NCBI GenBank assembly: GCA_033675265.1
Contig: JAUJYZ010000710.1
Span: 1-64,000 of the forward strand
Length of the DNA: 64,000 bases
From: Actinostola sp. cb2023
Taxonomy: Eukaryota > Cnidaria > Anthozoa > Actiniaria > Actinostolidae
Direction: 5' to 3'
In this document: positions 11,345 to 22,680 of the stretch, piece after piece
How the letters are laid out: each line of letters begins with the position of its first letter
How positions within the stretch are numbered: position 1 is the stretch's first letter
Notes under the pieces: model-generated
The model's database searches: none
Told to the model about the DNA's origin: nothing
Seen by the model: only the letters and a program-made list of their open reading frames with translations
Made by a program: the position numbers and the translations under genes

Positions 11345-11886
11345 AATTAGTTGATTATTATATATTTTGTGAATGGATCGAGCTACATGTATTTTGGCAA
11401 AAGAAAAACAACAAATTACAGTGAAACCTGATCACTTGGAAATCTCTGCACATGTGCACGAGCCGCTTGTTTACATCTTGCCGGCAAAACTGTATAATTT
11501 CTTGCACGCTGATTGGTTAATTTTCATCACACGATCCTGCATGATTGATTGGAAAGCCATATTCTGTGCATTCTTGTGCATATTGCGTGCATTCTTTGAC
11601 AAAATATTTAATAAATCAAAGTATCAAAGTGAAGCTCATATTAAGCAGACACCCATGAATAGGAGCCTCCATCTGCTATATTGGGTCTGTTCCCAGATCA
11701 TAGAATGATTTTCCATTGCTCTAGAGCCAATGAGATTGCATCAGTTGAAAATAAACTAAAATAATATAAAATACCAATAGATGATACATATGTCAACAAA
11801 TCCCTGGTTTAACAGTCAGGAGTTGCCACTTGTATTTATTACTTTTACTGACATTCCAACCTCAATGGAAACCAATTTTGGTCCAA

Positions 11887-11904
11887 TAATAATAATAATA
11901 ATAC

Positions 11905-11935
<31 letters not shown>

Positions 11936-11937
11936 GA
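11887..11937. repeat. (AAT)n microsatellite
   Basis: About sixteen AAT units are interrupted once by ACGGT. Confidence 0.85.
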
Positions 11938-14249
11938 TTTGGAGCTTCATACAAAGTCTCGAAGCTCTTACAAACTCGGAAAGTAAAAAAAAATGTTGCT
12001 AAAAGTAACCTGCTCTGGGAACAGGATGTCTCACAGTAGTATAACGGATGGAGGCTCCTATTCATGGGCTTCTGCACTCCTTTATTGCAAGCAAATAATC
12101 CCTTATGAACTAAGTACTTTTTGTCTAACTCAAAATAATGTATATATAATATGTAAAAGGCTAACATTTGAAAATAAATAATTTGTTTAAGAAAGTTTTC
12201 GACTGTTAAGTCATCATCAGTATCAAAATAATGTGTGTCTACAGAAATCAATCAACAACAACAACAACAACAATTTTCCAATATCAAAAAATTAACAAAG
12301 TTGAAATTGGTGCTCTTTGTAACACCAAAACTGTAACAGTTCCAAATATAACTTTTCTCATTAACCCCGTCCATAGCCCTGATGTTGGCAATTAATGGCA
12401 ATGTTCATATTCTTGCAAAAATCCCCAAAAGTGGAATTGGCTGTTGGTAGTTTGATTGTTGAAAAACATGACTCAGGGTCTGGCAATTCTCCAGCAGTAA
12501 ATCGGACTTTGATGCCATTTTCTGAAAGGTGTGGACTACCACAAACGAACTGAACCAGCTCCTTTACTTTAGGCTGTCTTGTGATGGGACTGGCACAAGC
12601 ATGGTGATCCTCTTCTATTGTACAAAAAGCAGTTGTGAAAAAGTCAGATGTACATGTAGTTTTGGTATACATACAATGTACCCAGTTGTAGCTAAGTATA
12701 ACTTAATAAAGCCTAAATGATATTTCTCAGGCAATCAACAGCATACATGTAAATGTACAGAAGCTGCTGTATGTTATGTACATCATCTACATGTAATTAG
12801 AGTGAGGGGTGAATTGTTTTTGGTATGTACATTGTAAGTCAATTAACTTTGCCTAGCAAATAACAATACTTGCATAATAAGTACCTTTATCAAGTAACAG
12901 CACATACTGCTTGAACCATACTAAAACTTCAAGTTGTTGATGTGAAAGCAATTCTTCATCCTCAGATGTAATTGCTTGTAAAACATCAGCTGATGTTACT
13001 ATTGTTTCTGTGCTGAGTGGGGAAAACCGATGAGATACATTGCTCATTGATGTTCATGAGCCACAGGACCATGAGGGAATCCATGCCTCTCTTGAGATCT
13101 TCAATCTGATCTCGCCTAGACTTGAACACTTGATGATGTAGTACACACTGGATGGCCTTTTGTTTCGTTGTCATTGCTAAGGTTTCATTTCCAAAACCAG
13201 AGTGGTATAAGAGCATGGACACATCATCTCTTGCACACAAGGACTGGAAAGTTGTCAGGGCACTTGCATTCTGCAACTAGAGAATACATACGGTAGTATT
13301 GTATGTTATAATAAGTGGGTGTATAGAGTTATTGAAGATGTTTTGGAACATGTCTGTGGTAATATCATCACAGGCTAATTACATGTACATGTAGGCAATT
13401 GGATGTGCACAACTACAATAAAGCTTTGTGGTAAACTTGAATGGTGACAATGTTCAGTTCGTGTGTTCAATCTGTCATCTGGTTTAATAAAATAACAGTG
13501 ATTTGGATGTACCTCAAGAAGTATTTCTTGTATACTGAAGTCTGGAATGTCTTCAATTGACAGATGGCAACTGGCAGTTGTGATATCATCTGTGGCCATA
13601 TATATAGAAAGTGCCCTAGATAGGCCAACAAGGCCAAAGCCACCATGAAGCACTGCCATGGCAATGAGCTGACCAGCATATTTATAGTACCCACTTTGGA
13701 AATACTCTTCACTAATGACTGGTAGTAAGTGGTCTTCCTGCCCCTCAAATAGGATGTATCCACCTGTTCCACTTTTTAATGAGTTCATGACAATAGTGAA
13801 AAACTCTTTGGTGAGTCCTTCTGCATCTATTCCTTCTTCCCCAATGAAGGTTATGTCTGGTACCTTACGGACATCAAGGTCTCCTCTCTTAAATTTTTTG
13901 AACAAGTCTCTGATGAATGTTCTTGAGTGCCTGTCCACATAGATCTCTTGTTTATGGGAGAAATCTAACACTTGCTGTTTGTGTAGCTGCAAAGCTGTTT
14001 GAGGATCAACCTTCATTACAGTGTCCACTGGATAGCCTGGTAAAAGATGGGGGTGTTTTTAAAATATTGGTAATCATGAATAAAATGTAAATGGAGCAAG
14101 TTGGTCAAAAATGGTTAAATTATCACTTGCCAAAATTAGTATTACATGTAGCTCAGAGCTTGTTGGTTTTGCAAGGAATTTTCAGAAAATCACTAAATTA
14201 ATTATGTAAATCCTCGAATAAGCGCCCGGGGCACTTATTTCAAATTTTG

Positions 14250-14362
14250 GTTAAGAGGAGAGTGCTTAAACCAGGGTGGTGCTTATTTGAGGGGGGTGTG
14301 CTTATTTGAGGGGGGGTGGTTATTCGAGGGGGGGGGGGGGGGGGGGTGTTTATTTGGCACTT
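14250..14362 (+). repeat. TTATTTGAGGGGGG repeats with a long G-run
   Basis: The phrase GCTTATTTGAGGGGGG recurs three times with variation and ends in a run of about nineteen G. It is simple-repeat expansion in an intron of the HECT gene. The upstream phrase CGAATAAGCGCCCGGGGC is part of the same unit. Confidence 0.7.
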
Positions 14363-14458
14363 ATTACAAATTTTGGTTGAATTCTGAAGTACCTGAATAA
14401 GAAGTCTGGAAGTCTGAAGCTCTACTTGCAGACGGAGTCATAAAATATGAAGCTGTAC

Positions 14459-14545
14459 TTGTTGATGAAGCTGTATTTGTTGATGAAGCTGTACTTGTTG
14501 ATGAAGCTGTACTTGTTGATGAAGCTGTACTTGTTGATGAAGTCT
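14459..14545 (-). repeat. 21-bp coding minisatellite in HECT exon 5
   Basis: The plus strand shows TGATGAAGCTGTACTTGT repeated with a 21-base period four times. On the minus strand, in the frame that joins to the CUE exon, it reads as a seven-residue repeat FINKYSF. The unit length keeps frame, so copy number can vary without breaking the protein. The frame ends soon after at a TAG where the duplicated flank has a Phe codon. Confidence 0.7.
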
Positions 14546-14731
14546 GGAAGTTTGAAGCTGAACTTGCAGATGGAGTCAGAAAAATTTGAAGTAGTTATAT
14601 GAAATGGACTCTCCTGCATGAGATCTTCATCATTGTGTGAGGAATCTAAGAAGATAGATTTGCAACAGAAATTAATAATCTACATTGTACAAACCAAACA
14701 CAATACTGCAGTAGCCTTTAATCCAAATAAT

Positions 14732-14772
14732 AAATTAATATACTAGTAATAATATTACTAGTATATTAATTT
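14732..14772. repeat. Perfect AT palindrome with ACTAGT centre arms
   Basis: AATTAATATACTAGTAAT is followed almost at once by its exact reverse complement, giving about 40 bases of palindrome. It may be a minimal MITE or a cruciform-prone site. Confidence 0.75.
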
Positions 14773-14951
14773 GTTGTACACCAAATCTTAGAATGATTTT
14801 ACAAATAAGCTGTGAAACAAAAACTCAGTGTAATGGAAATAGTGTTTACTAACATAATAGAGGGGGTTTAATCCCTGGTTTAATAGAGTGATTTTACTTC
14901 GGCCGTGAAAGTAAAATGAGTGACTAACTAGTGACTAATAGTCCATACAGA

Positions 14952-15046
14952 ACAAAAGAAAACAATGGAATTAGGGTGTACGAATCTAATGTGTATTTAA
15001 TAGACTTAAATGTCTATTTAACAGGTTTAATGAAAACCACAATAGA
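14952..15046 (+). repeat. Dispersed repeat, copy A (AAAACAATGGAATTAGGG)
   Basis: The segment beginning AAAAGAAAACAATGGAATTA and ending TGAAAACCACAATAG has a diverged direct copy at 26577-26652 with the same two end phrases. Its nature is unknown. Confidence 0.55.
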
Positions 15047-15188
15047 GTGCAATTTAGAAAAGCTTGAAAACTAAATAACTAATTAGTACTAAATAGCACT
15101 AATGAAACAATAGAAAACAATTGAAATAGCACTATTTAGTACTATTTAGTAATAGTACTATTTTACGCTTTTCTAAATTGCATTCTAA
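15042..15188. mobile_element. 147-bp MITE with TAGAGTGCAATTTAGAAAAG ends
   Basis: It begins TAGAGTGCAATTTAGAAAAG and ends with the near-exact reverse complement, with paired TAGTACTAAATAGCAC pieces inside. An 18-base version of the same end (TAGAGTGCAATTTAGAAA) lies within both terminal repeats of the enclosing transposon. This suggests a shared binding site or a common origin. Confidence 0.65.
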
Positions 15189-16382
15189 TACATCAAAGGT
15201 TATTGACAAAAAACACTCATCAGAGGTGAGGGCCCTTACAACCGACAAATAACAATAACAAATGATGTGTACAGTAAGTCTGATCTATTGCTTAATACAT
15301 AAAATCAAACAAAATTATCATTATCATCATCATTATTATTATTACACTTGATAAAAGCAACCTGAAAGTTAATACTTGGATCAGAAGAGATATTGCATTT
15401 TTCTAATGCCAGTTATGAAGTTAGATTTAACAATTTATTACCTTTATCTTGGACATTGTTGGACTTAAGTAGTATTTCCACTGCTTCATGTATAGTGCTA
15501 GAATGTGCAATGGCCTGTTCTATGGCATTGGAGTGCATCCCTGGAAACATGTTTTCCAGTTGCTGTCTTTGCTCCATTTTGCCATCACTATCAGTTACAG
15601 CTACTGTATAACAAGGTTAAATGATGTTTATATATTTATTTATTCATTGATATTCATTTATTTATGTGATAATTCGCAAAGCATATGCATCACTGCAAAT
15701 AATATTGTTTCAGACCATTAATATAGACTGAGTATAAATCTGGACTGAGGTTAAAACAATCAGAGGCCGGGGGGAATTTTGTTGAAGTTAGTTAATACTT
15801 TATAATTTGTGGGAAGGGGTATATTTATATATATATCATGAAATAGCTGGCAGTACAAGAGCCTGGATTATATCCATACAACAAAACAAAAAAGGATTGC
15901 AATAATATTGCTTTTATATAATTAATAATTAAATAGTACAAACCACTCAACCAGAATATTGTCTTTTCTGGAATTACCCTCATGCTCATTATTGTTAATA
16001 ATTATTTTTTTTTTTTTACATAAAATTTTTAAGGGGTCTACAATTTACAAGCGATAAAAAAGCTTCTGAGTAGACTCCTCATCTACAAAGAATATATAAT
16101 TAAATAAGAAATGTAATATTGAATGATGATGAAATAAATTGAATTGAGTTGAACAAATTATTGATATTGATCGAGTTTGTTTTAGTTGATAACTAAATAC
16201 TTCTACACTCTAAAATGTAGTAGACAGTCAGTAGAATACTTACTAAATGACACTGTAGGGGCAAGGTTGGTTTGGGCAACATCAGACCTTGCATACTGCC
16301 TGATGTCACTTGTGTCTCCCAATTCATACTATTGGCATGAAAATATTTTTAGTACAATTTCTTAAGTATATTTCAGTAACAT

Positions 16383-16510
16383 TGTCCCACCCCCCCCCCC
16401 CCCCCCACCCCACCCTCCCCCTTATAATAGGACCTATAGTGGCATAAATTAATTAACTCCCCCTCCACCTCCCCCTTATAATAGGGCCTATAGTGGCATA
16501 AATTAATAAA
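16383..16510 (+). repeat. C-run and a two-copy direct repeat
   Basis: A run of Cs interrupted once precedes two direct copies of CCCTTATAATAGG(A/G)CCTATAGTGGCATAAATTAAT, about 63 bases apart. It lies in a HECT-gene intron. Confidence 0.7.
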
Positions 16511-17617
16511 CTAGATTCCATTCAGCATTGTAGACCATACTACATGTATGGGAAAAAACACCGAGTCATAAAAAGAGTTTTGTTTTTCATATTTCCACTA
16601 TTGTACTGCAGTAATACTAAGTAAATACTGTTTGGAAAATTATGTATGGGAATTATGATCAATAAAATAAGCATGGCAATAGTCCCGACAGCCACACATT
16701 AAATAAAACTATTTTTGATTGCTTACCTGGTCATCGCTGGCATGATCAATATCTGACAAGGTCCTTACGTAGATAGGACTAGTGCCGGCCACATGCTTTA
16801 AAATTATACCATTCAGCTTCTGCCCATCTTGAAGTTTTATTGGGACAATGCTTGAACCAATACTTCGAACAAACTCAAACCTATATCATGAAACGATGAA
16901 GATCGATGAGCTTAATAAGTTTGATGTACTTTTATAAATCAAAAACTTACTGACCCAACAGGTTCGGCACTGTTTACTGAGAGTACTGGCTTGAACAGCT
17001 CTTGTATTTGTGATTTTAAGGTAGCTTCATCCCAACCTTTGTAGACAGGCCAGGCATCGATGTACATGTTTTTTTCGACGAGGCATATTTTTACTTTTCC
17101 TCGTGGAACGGAATCCCAATTTGGTGAAGGTAACAGACAGACATCTTTGTAGTACGGCAAGGCGGCCTCGTCGCGATCTGGATTACTACCACGAGGAATT
17201 GAATACGGTTGAAATCGACCACTTGTGTTTGACCGCGAGGCCTGAAACCGTCTTCTCCCCCTCCTGTTACTATAATTTTCTCTTGCGGAGAACGGCGGTA
17301 GCTGGATACTGGTCGACGATTGCCGGGAAGATTGCCCACGAGGTATTTGAAATGACCTATTGAGCTCTTGTGCAATTGATCCTGTAGACTGGTTTGCTGC
17401 GTTGTCTGTCGTGGTAGTTGCAGAGCTAGAGGCAGCAGTTGCTGGCAAACTGTTCAGACTTGCAACGACCGCCCTGACTATTTCTTGTATATTATTACTA
17501 TTTTGGGACATGATCGCGAAGTGAATCTAGTACACATGTACAAATTGTACGAAATGCCGACCAACCGGAAGTGTACGGTTCCCGCCTTCAGTTGTACGGT
17601 CACGTGTCCGAGTGATC

Positions 17618-17940
17618 GACACATCCATTTCCGCTTCCTCTCGACTTCTAATTTTTAATCTCGACCACGACTTTTGTTTTTCTTGTTTTGGAATCATTTT
17701 TTTAATCTTCCAACATCTTCTTTTTTTTTCTTCTGTATATATTTTACATTTCTAAATTGCACTCTACTTTGATTTTTTTCGATCTCTGTTTCTAATTTTT
17801 GGATTATTATTATTTTCTTTTTCGCTTGGTGTAACGTTTTTCAGAAGATCGACATCCATTTTTTTAAAACTCGGTATATATTTTATTGTTTTCAATGAGA
17901 AATTCGGGATCGTATTTTTGTCCGCAACGGAACGCCATAG
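17618..17940 (-). repeat. Right 323-bp terminal inverted repeat
   Basis: It is the partner of 8693-9015. It ends about 107 bases upstream of the HECT gene start and so probably drives that gene. The short open frame in it (FKKMDVDLLKNVTPSEK) is present in both repeats and is unlikely to be a separate gene. Confidence 0.9.
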
Positions 17941-20900
17941 CCGAAACACGCTGCAGCTGATTGAATGTCGTTTGCCTAATTGCAAGGAATGTTCATCTTT
18001 AAAGAAAGGACTTTATCATTGTCCACTGTGCCCTCTTTCCTTCAGAATTCGATCCCGGCTGAAAGAACACCATGTTTCTGTGCACTGGAATAGTCGGATT
18101 AGCTTCGCTGGTAAGTTTTAAACGCAATCCCAGGCACGCAATATTGACTGTTCGCGTATATATATATTGTACTGAGCTCTTTCTTTCTCCATAAGCATCC
18201 TTTAAAAACCGCTCATCTTTTTTTGCATTTCAATGTGAGCTTAATTTAAAATTGCGAAACGTCACGTGCAGCTATAAAAACCCGGGTATAAAAACATGGC
18301 GAATTTCTATTATGTCCATACATGTAGATTCTCTTATTTCCTAACCTGATCCGCCTGTTGATCAAAGTTATATTTTTATTTCTTTGTATTAAAATTGAAA
18401 CCTAGCTCTTTGAATTTATTACACTGTAGAAATCGTTCTCCTTGTTGGACTATCTGGAAAGGACAACATTGATAACCATGATTGATAACCCTTCTTGATG
18501 CATCAATGATCAATCACACTTTTAGACTGACTTTGTGGCTTTCCCAGCGGCTTTCCATAGATGACATTTTACAGTTTAGCAACAACGTACATACATCACA
18601 ACATACGTCACAACATCTTGTACTGATCCCGATAACAATCGGTCGATGATCGATTTTCATCGATTTGATTTGATTGATTGCCCCAAACCAATCGATATCA
18701 ATCAATTGTCATTGATTGATATCGATTATTCGATTGGTTTACCGATGTGCATGGAGTGTATTTACAAAACCAATGTACTCTAAAATATATATTGTTACAA
18801 GTAAGCTAGCTATAGCTTAAATATATATATATTGAATATTGATGTCAGTTTCTACATGTACAGTGTATGTAGATTATAATACTCATTTTTGTATTTCATC
18901 TGATGCAATCGCCATGCATTGTTACATGTGCATAAATATACGCATAAATATACATCCTTTTTTGTAAACAGATTATAACATTCTGAAATGCAAAAAGAAG
19001 TGCTTGGCAGTGGCCACGAAAAAAGATGTTATATGGTGGGACAAGCCTCACTACCACTGCTTTGGCTGTGACAACCTGTTCACAAAGAGTCGTGCTCAGA
19101 TACACTACACTTTACATACAGTACAACCTCCTGTTGAAACCACACACATATGTAACCAACTTCATCACCCACAAACATACTCACCAGTACAAACACAAAC
19201 ATGCATAGGTCTTCCACAGCACCCCAGTTCATCGCCACTTACATCCATTGCAGCACTACCTACAGATACATCCATGTGCAGTGACCATGATGCCCCTGAG
19301 GAAAGTGCTTGCTCAGTGACCATGCACCAGGAAACAACACCACAGCTTATGACCACCATTCATAATCTTGGCCCTTCACCAGATTCTTTCACCAAAGGGT
19401 CTTCAACTAGTCGTTTGCCTTGTCCTCATTGCTCTCGGGAATTCCATCCCCATTCATTGAAAGTTCACATCGATAAGCAACACAAAGATGAACTAGGTGT
19501 CAATGTAGACAATACAATCACATCAACCAATTACCATGTTGGTGTCTGTGTTGATGAGCGAGCAGGGATTTTCCTGGTGAGGAGAAATAGAAGTGGAGTC
19601 AGTGTTTGTGCTCATGTACAGTACTGCCCTAATGGAAGGCCACCCATAATGGCATGCCAACTGAATGTCTGCCAGCAGGTCATGGATACAGCAGCCAGAA
19701 GTGGTCTACAGGGGTACATCTGCAGTCATCTTCAGTCAGTCCCTTTTCTGCCAAAAAAGAGTACCACACCAGGTCCTCACAAGTGGAAGCCTCGATTATC
19801 TGATCAACGATCTACAATTAACTATTAAGACCAAGCAGAAAAGAGGAGTGTGTAGCTTATCAGGCTGATGCTACAATAGCAGGAGTGTCAATGATTGTAC
19901 AGCTCATTGGTGAGAGTCACACTTCCTCTCGATATCTTAATTTCAGTGTATGGGATAAAGATGAGAGGAAGAAATGGTGGTCTTTTAATGGCAGAGTCTG
20001 TGTGACCTATGACAGTAATCAGCACGTCTGGTTTTGCAAACATGTCAGTGGGTCACAGTCATGTATTCACAAGACAATTGTCAAGTGGTACATGGCAGAG
20101 ACGAAGCAATTCCCTGGCCACCTCATGAGTTCACTTCCCCAAGAGGTGGACAATGATGATTGTGATACCAATGAAGTTGATCATGAGACCATCAGTGAGC
20201 CTGATATGTGCAGCAATGGCACTGAAGATGTCTCTGCAATAACAAGAAAGCAGTATCCACCCCAGGGTAACATGGCAGAAGAAATGACAAAATATATGTT
20301 ATCATACAAAAGGATACCTATATCACTGCCAGTATCCCTGAAATCAGGAGCATCTGCTTTTCCAAGACGGTATTTACAGTATTTTTTTTACCAATATATT
20401 GTGTTACAGTATACTGTACATGTAGTTATATCAACTCTGTTGTAATTTCATGTATCCTACAGCCTTGTTCCAAGTGAAACACATTGTAGTAGGTGTCCAG
20501 ATCACCCACAGCTTACATAACCTTTTGCAGTTACCAAGTGTGCAAAACTTTTGACAACCACACAAGTTGGTCTGATAACAGGTAACAGTTATATATAGTT
20601 GAAGAAATTAATGAATTTTGACTCATTATATACTTTAGAATAAACATTAAATATATCTAGATCAAGTGCATGCAGGAGCAGAGATTGAACAAAAACTTAT
20701 AATACAGTGATATATCAGACATGTATTTTTGTGAAATGCAATTCATTACAACATGATTGTTTACATGTGATAGGGATAGAAGTGTGTGTGAAGTTTTGCC
20801 CAAGGTGCAACTTGCCATACCGCTATCAGGAATTCAATGATGGGGTCCATAACTTCAATGACTTTTGGATTTTTAGCTTGGGCTTCATGGATCTTATTAG

Positions 20901-21626
20901 ACAATTCTTCAAGGTAAAAGTAAATGGTATTTCGTGTGTTTAAAATGAGGGTCTCACTTATAGATGAAGTGGGGATAATGTGAAGTTATTATCATCTTTG
21001 TTATTTACATGAAAAACTACATTTACATGTAATTTTAATTTTTAATCAATTTAGGTTCATACTGCCTTTAGCCGCGTGTGTCAAGCAGTAGAGGGATGGC
21101 TTGGATTGGAGGGTTTACCTTCATCAATTATTCGCAATGCCTACCTACATTACGAGGCTCTTTGTGATCACAAGTATCAGTACTTCTGTGTCCTGTGTGG
21201 TCATCATCCACCCTTTCTGGTAACAGATGCTGATAAGAAGGGCATGTTTGACCTTTCTGGTAATAATATTGAATTGACATACACATGCATAGCGTCTATC
21301 AATGTCATATATTTACATAGTTAATACAGTACTTACTTGCATCAGACGCAATTTGTACAGGGTTAGCCTCGAGTCAGTGTAAATTATTCACAATTTATAT
21401 CAAATGTCTATTGATCACGAAAATTAGTTTATACTTATTGTACTTATTGTTTTTGCAAGCATGCCAAATTCCTGTTTTCTGAATTTTGTACAGTATTTTG
21501 TTTTCTGTGTAATTTCAGCAAGTGAACTAGATGTTCCTAAAAGATAATAATGACGAAGTTGATGCAGATCTATTCTGGAACCAAGTCTGCCTTGTCATAT
21601 GGTTTACAGAGGATTTCTCCACACTG
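17941..21626 (+). pseudogene. KDZ/HMGXB3-like transposase gene, zinc-finger and SWIM-like part
   Basis: Exons by frame and splice sites: 17941-18110, 18971-20369, 20463-20581, 20774-20913, 21055-21259 and 21519-21626. The protein has three C2H2-type fingers: YHCPLCPLSF...HHVSVH, YHCFGCDNLFTKSRAQIH and CPHCSREFHPHSLKVHIDKQ. A SWIM-like motif follows (WFCKHVSGSQSCIHK; a His stands where the second Cys of CxC would be expected). After it comes a Cys-rich block (VKFCPRCNLPYRYQEFNDGV) and a HYEALCDHKYQYFCVLCGHHPP segment. This order resembles KDZ-superfamily transposases and the related HMGXB3 proteins, from memory. A frameshift near 19830, an in-frame TAA in the exon at 20463 and a shift in the last exon show decay. 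The gene's start lies at 8631, beyond the inserted transposon. Confidence 0.65.
18111..18970 (+). other. Intron 1 of the KDZ-like gene
   Basis: It is bounded by GCTG|GTAAGT and GTAAACAG|AT. It contains AT-rich DNA, including clustered ATCGAT/GATTGATT motifs at 18605-18740, but no gene. Confidence 0.55.
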
Positions 21627-22055
21627 GTATGTATACATACAGTAAAGACTAGACTGCTCATAAATCAGTGTATTACTCGGGCCCAGGCCGCAGGCCGCCC
21701 GATTAGAAAATGCGTTTTCGGTAGTAGTAGTTTTGTTCGGCTTCAAAATGACGAGTATGCGACGTATTTAATCGTATCCGGAGTTTCAAGATTTTCTCCG
21801 CAGATTTGAAAAGATAAAGGAGACACAGGACTCAAGTAGATTATGAATCTTAGTTTTGAAAGCAGATCTAGATCTGGAAAGCTATCTGCCTTGCCAGTTT
21901 ACAGAGGATTTCTAGTTCATCGTTCAATGACTAGAAGTGGTAGAAAGACTAGAAGCTCGCTCAAAATATAATTTTTTTAAACAAACGCGTGTTTTTATCG
22001 GAACCATCTGACCTATTACAATCAAGACGTATCATGTTCGTACTCACCGGACATA

Positions 22056-22390
22056 TAGTCTCCCTCGTCACTCAACTGTCACTGATTGTCATGACGTCAG
22101 AGAAATTATATTGTATTGAAGAAGTTGTCCTTGTTTTATCGACGTTCGAACCGTAACTCGAACCCGAACTCGATTCCAAACTCGACTTTTTCGGGATCTG
22201 AATACAAGAGAGGGGGCTTTACTTGGATCATCAAAATCAAATCAATTGAACTCAAAGTCAAAAGTAATCAAATGAACTCAAAGGCAAATCAAATGAACTC
22301 GACACATACATGTATATACATAGTCTCCCTCGTCACGCAACTGTCAGTCATGTCAGTCTCTCCTCGCGCAGCTGACATTGTCCTTGTTCT
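22056..22390 (+). repeat. Two direct TAGTCTCCCTCGTCAC repeat copies
   Basis: Copies start at 22056 and 22321 and continue CTCAACTGTCA / GCAACTGTCA. The second copy extends through GACATTGTCCTTGTTC and matches an inverted copy at 62301-62369. The ends resemble those of the 9-bp-duplicating element at 42483. No inverted partner was found nearby. Confidence 0.6.
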
Positions 22391-22416
22391 TCAACCAAGG
22401 CAGCATTGAGTGTTAT

Positions 22417-22490
22417 CACAGGCAGCCCACCATTGAACTTTTGAGCTACTGTTTAATTCAAAAAAAAAAATTTTTGATGGGCTTCCTGTG
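22417..22490. mobile_element. 74-bp hairpin with CACAGG(A/C)AGCCC ends
   Basis: It begins CACAGGCAGCCCACC and ends GATGGGCTTCCTGTG. The ends match the fold-back at 7543 and the ends at 47424 and 50553. It looks like a short member of that family. Confidence 0.6.
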
Positions 22491-22680
22491 GTGAGCGCGC
22501 GCGTATTTATTTATAATATTTTCCCTTTGCTTGCAAGCAGCAAATTACAATAACCTGGAATTTGTTCTGCAATATATGTGACATATAATGCAGAATAGGA
22601 AAAAACCTGACAATCACAATGTGAATTGTAAAGTTTGTTGTTTTTGTTGTTGTTGTTTTATATCAATATATTATTTGTAG

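Larger units (their letters stand above)
12361..17511 (-). pseudogene. CUE-HECT E3 ubiquitin ligase (G2E3-like transposon gene), eight exons
   Basis: The gene encodes a HECT-type ubiquitin ligase, which takes ubiquitin onto a C-lobe cysteine and passes it to substrates. Exons can be traced by frame and splice sites: 17511-16955, 16880-16727, 16328-16244, 15600-15442, 14645-14393, 14036-13513, 13276-12885 and 12614-12361. Exon 1 is Ser/Gln/Arg-rich and ends in a block with PSPNWDSVPRGKVKICLVEK. Exon 4 (MEQRQQLENMFPGMHSNAIE onward) fits a ubiquitin-binding CUE domain. Exon 6 holds the HECT N-lobe (RRKVPD-type start, GEEGIDAEGLTKEFF, GYYKYAGQLIAMAVLHGG). Exon 8 holds the C-lobe with the probable catalytic Cys in ESCFSTIKLP. 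A TAG stop in exon 5 and a frameshift near 13045 suggest decay. The resemblance to G2/M phase-specific E3 ligase-like proteins of fish and corals is from memory. Confidence 0.75.
8693..17940. mobile_element. 9.25-kb DNA transposon with 323-bp TIRs carrying integrase and HECT genes
   Basis: The left terminal repeat 8693-9015 and right repeat 17618-17940 are reverse complements over 323 bases with only one difference noticed. Their ends are CTATGGCGTTCCG / CGGAACGCCATAG. Between them lie an integrase-type DDE transposase gene on the plus strand (9091-11032) and a CUE-HECT gene on the minus strand (17511-12361). Each start codon is only about 75-110 bases inside a repeat, and the genes converge. 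The flanks GGAAAC (left) and CCGAAAC (right) share GAAAC, which may be a degraded target duplication. From general knowledge, an IS3-like (IS3EU) or related rve-type eukaryotic superfamily is the best candidate, but that name is tentative. Confidence 0.85.
21627..22680. other. Inserted or intronic DNA between KDZ exons, with MITE ends
   Basis: A partial copy of exon sequence (TTTACAGAGGATTTCT) recurs at 21898, suggesting local duplication. Two direct copies of a TAGTCTCCCTCGTCAC start (22056 and 22321) and a CACAGG hairpin (22417-22490) lie here. The phrase ACTCGGGCCC near 21675 also occurs, inverted, near 63640. No coding exon was found. Confidence 0.45.
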
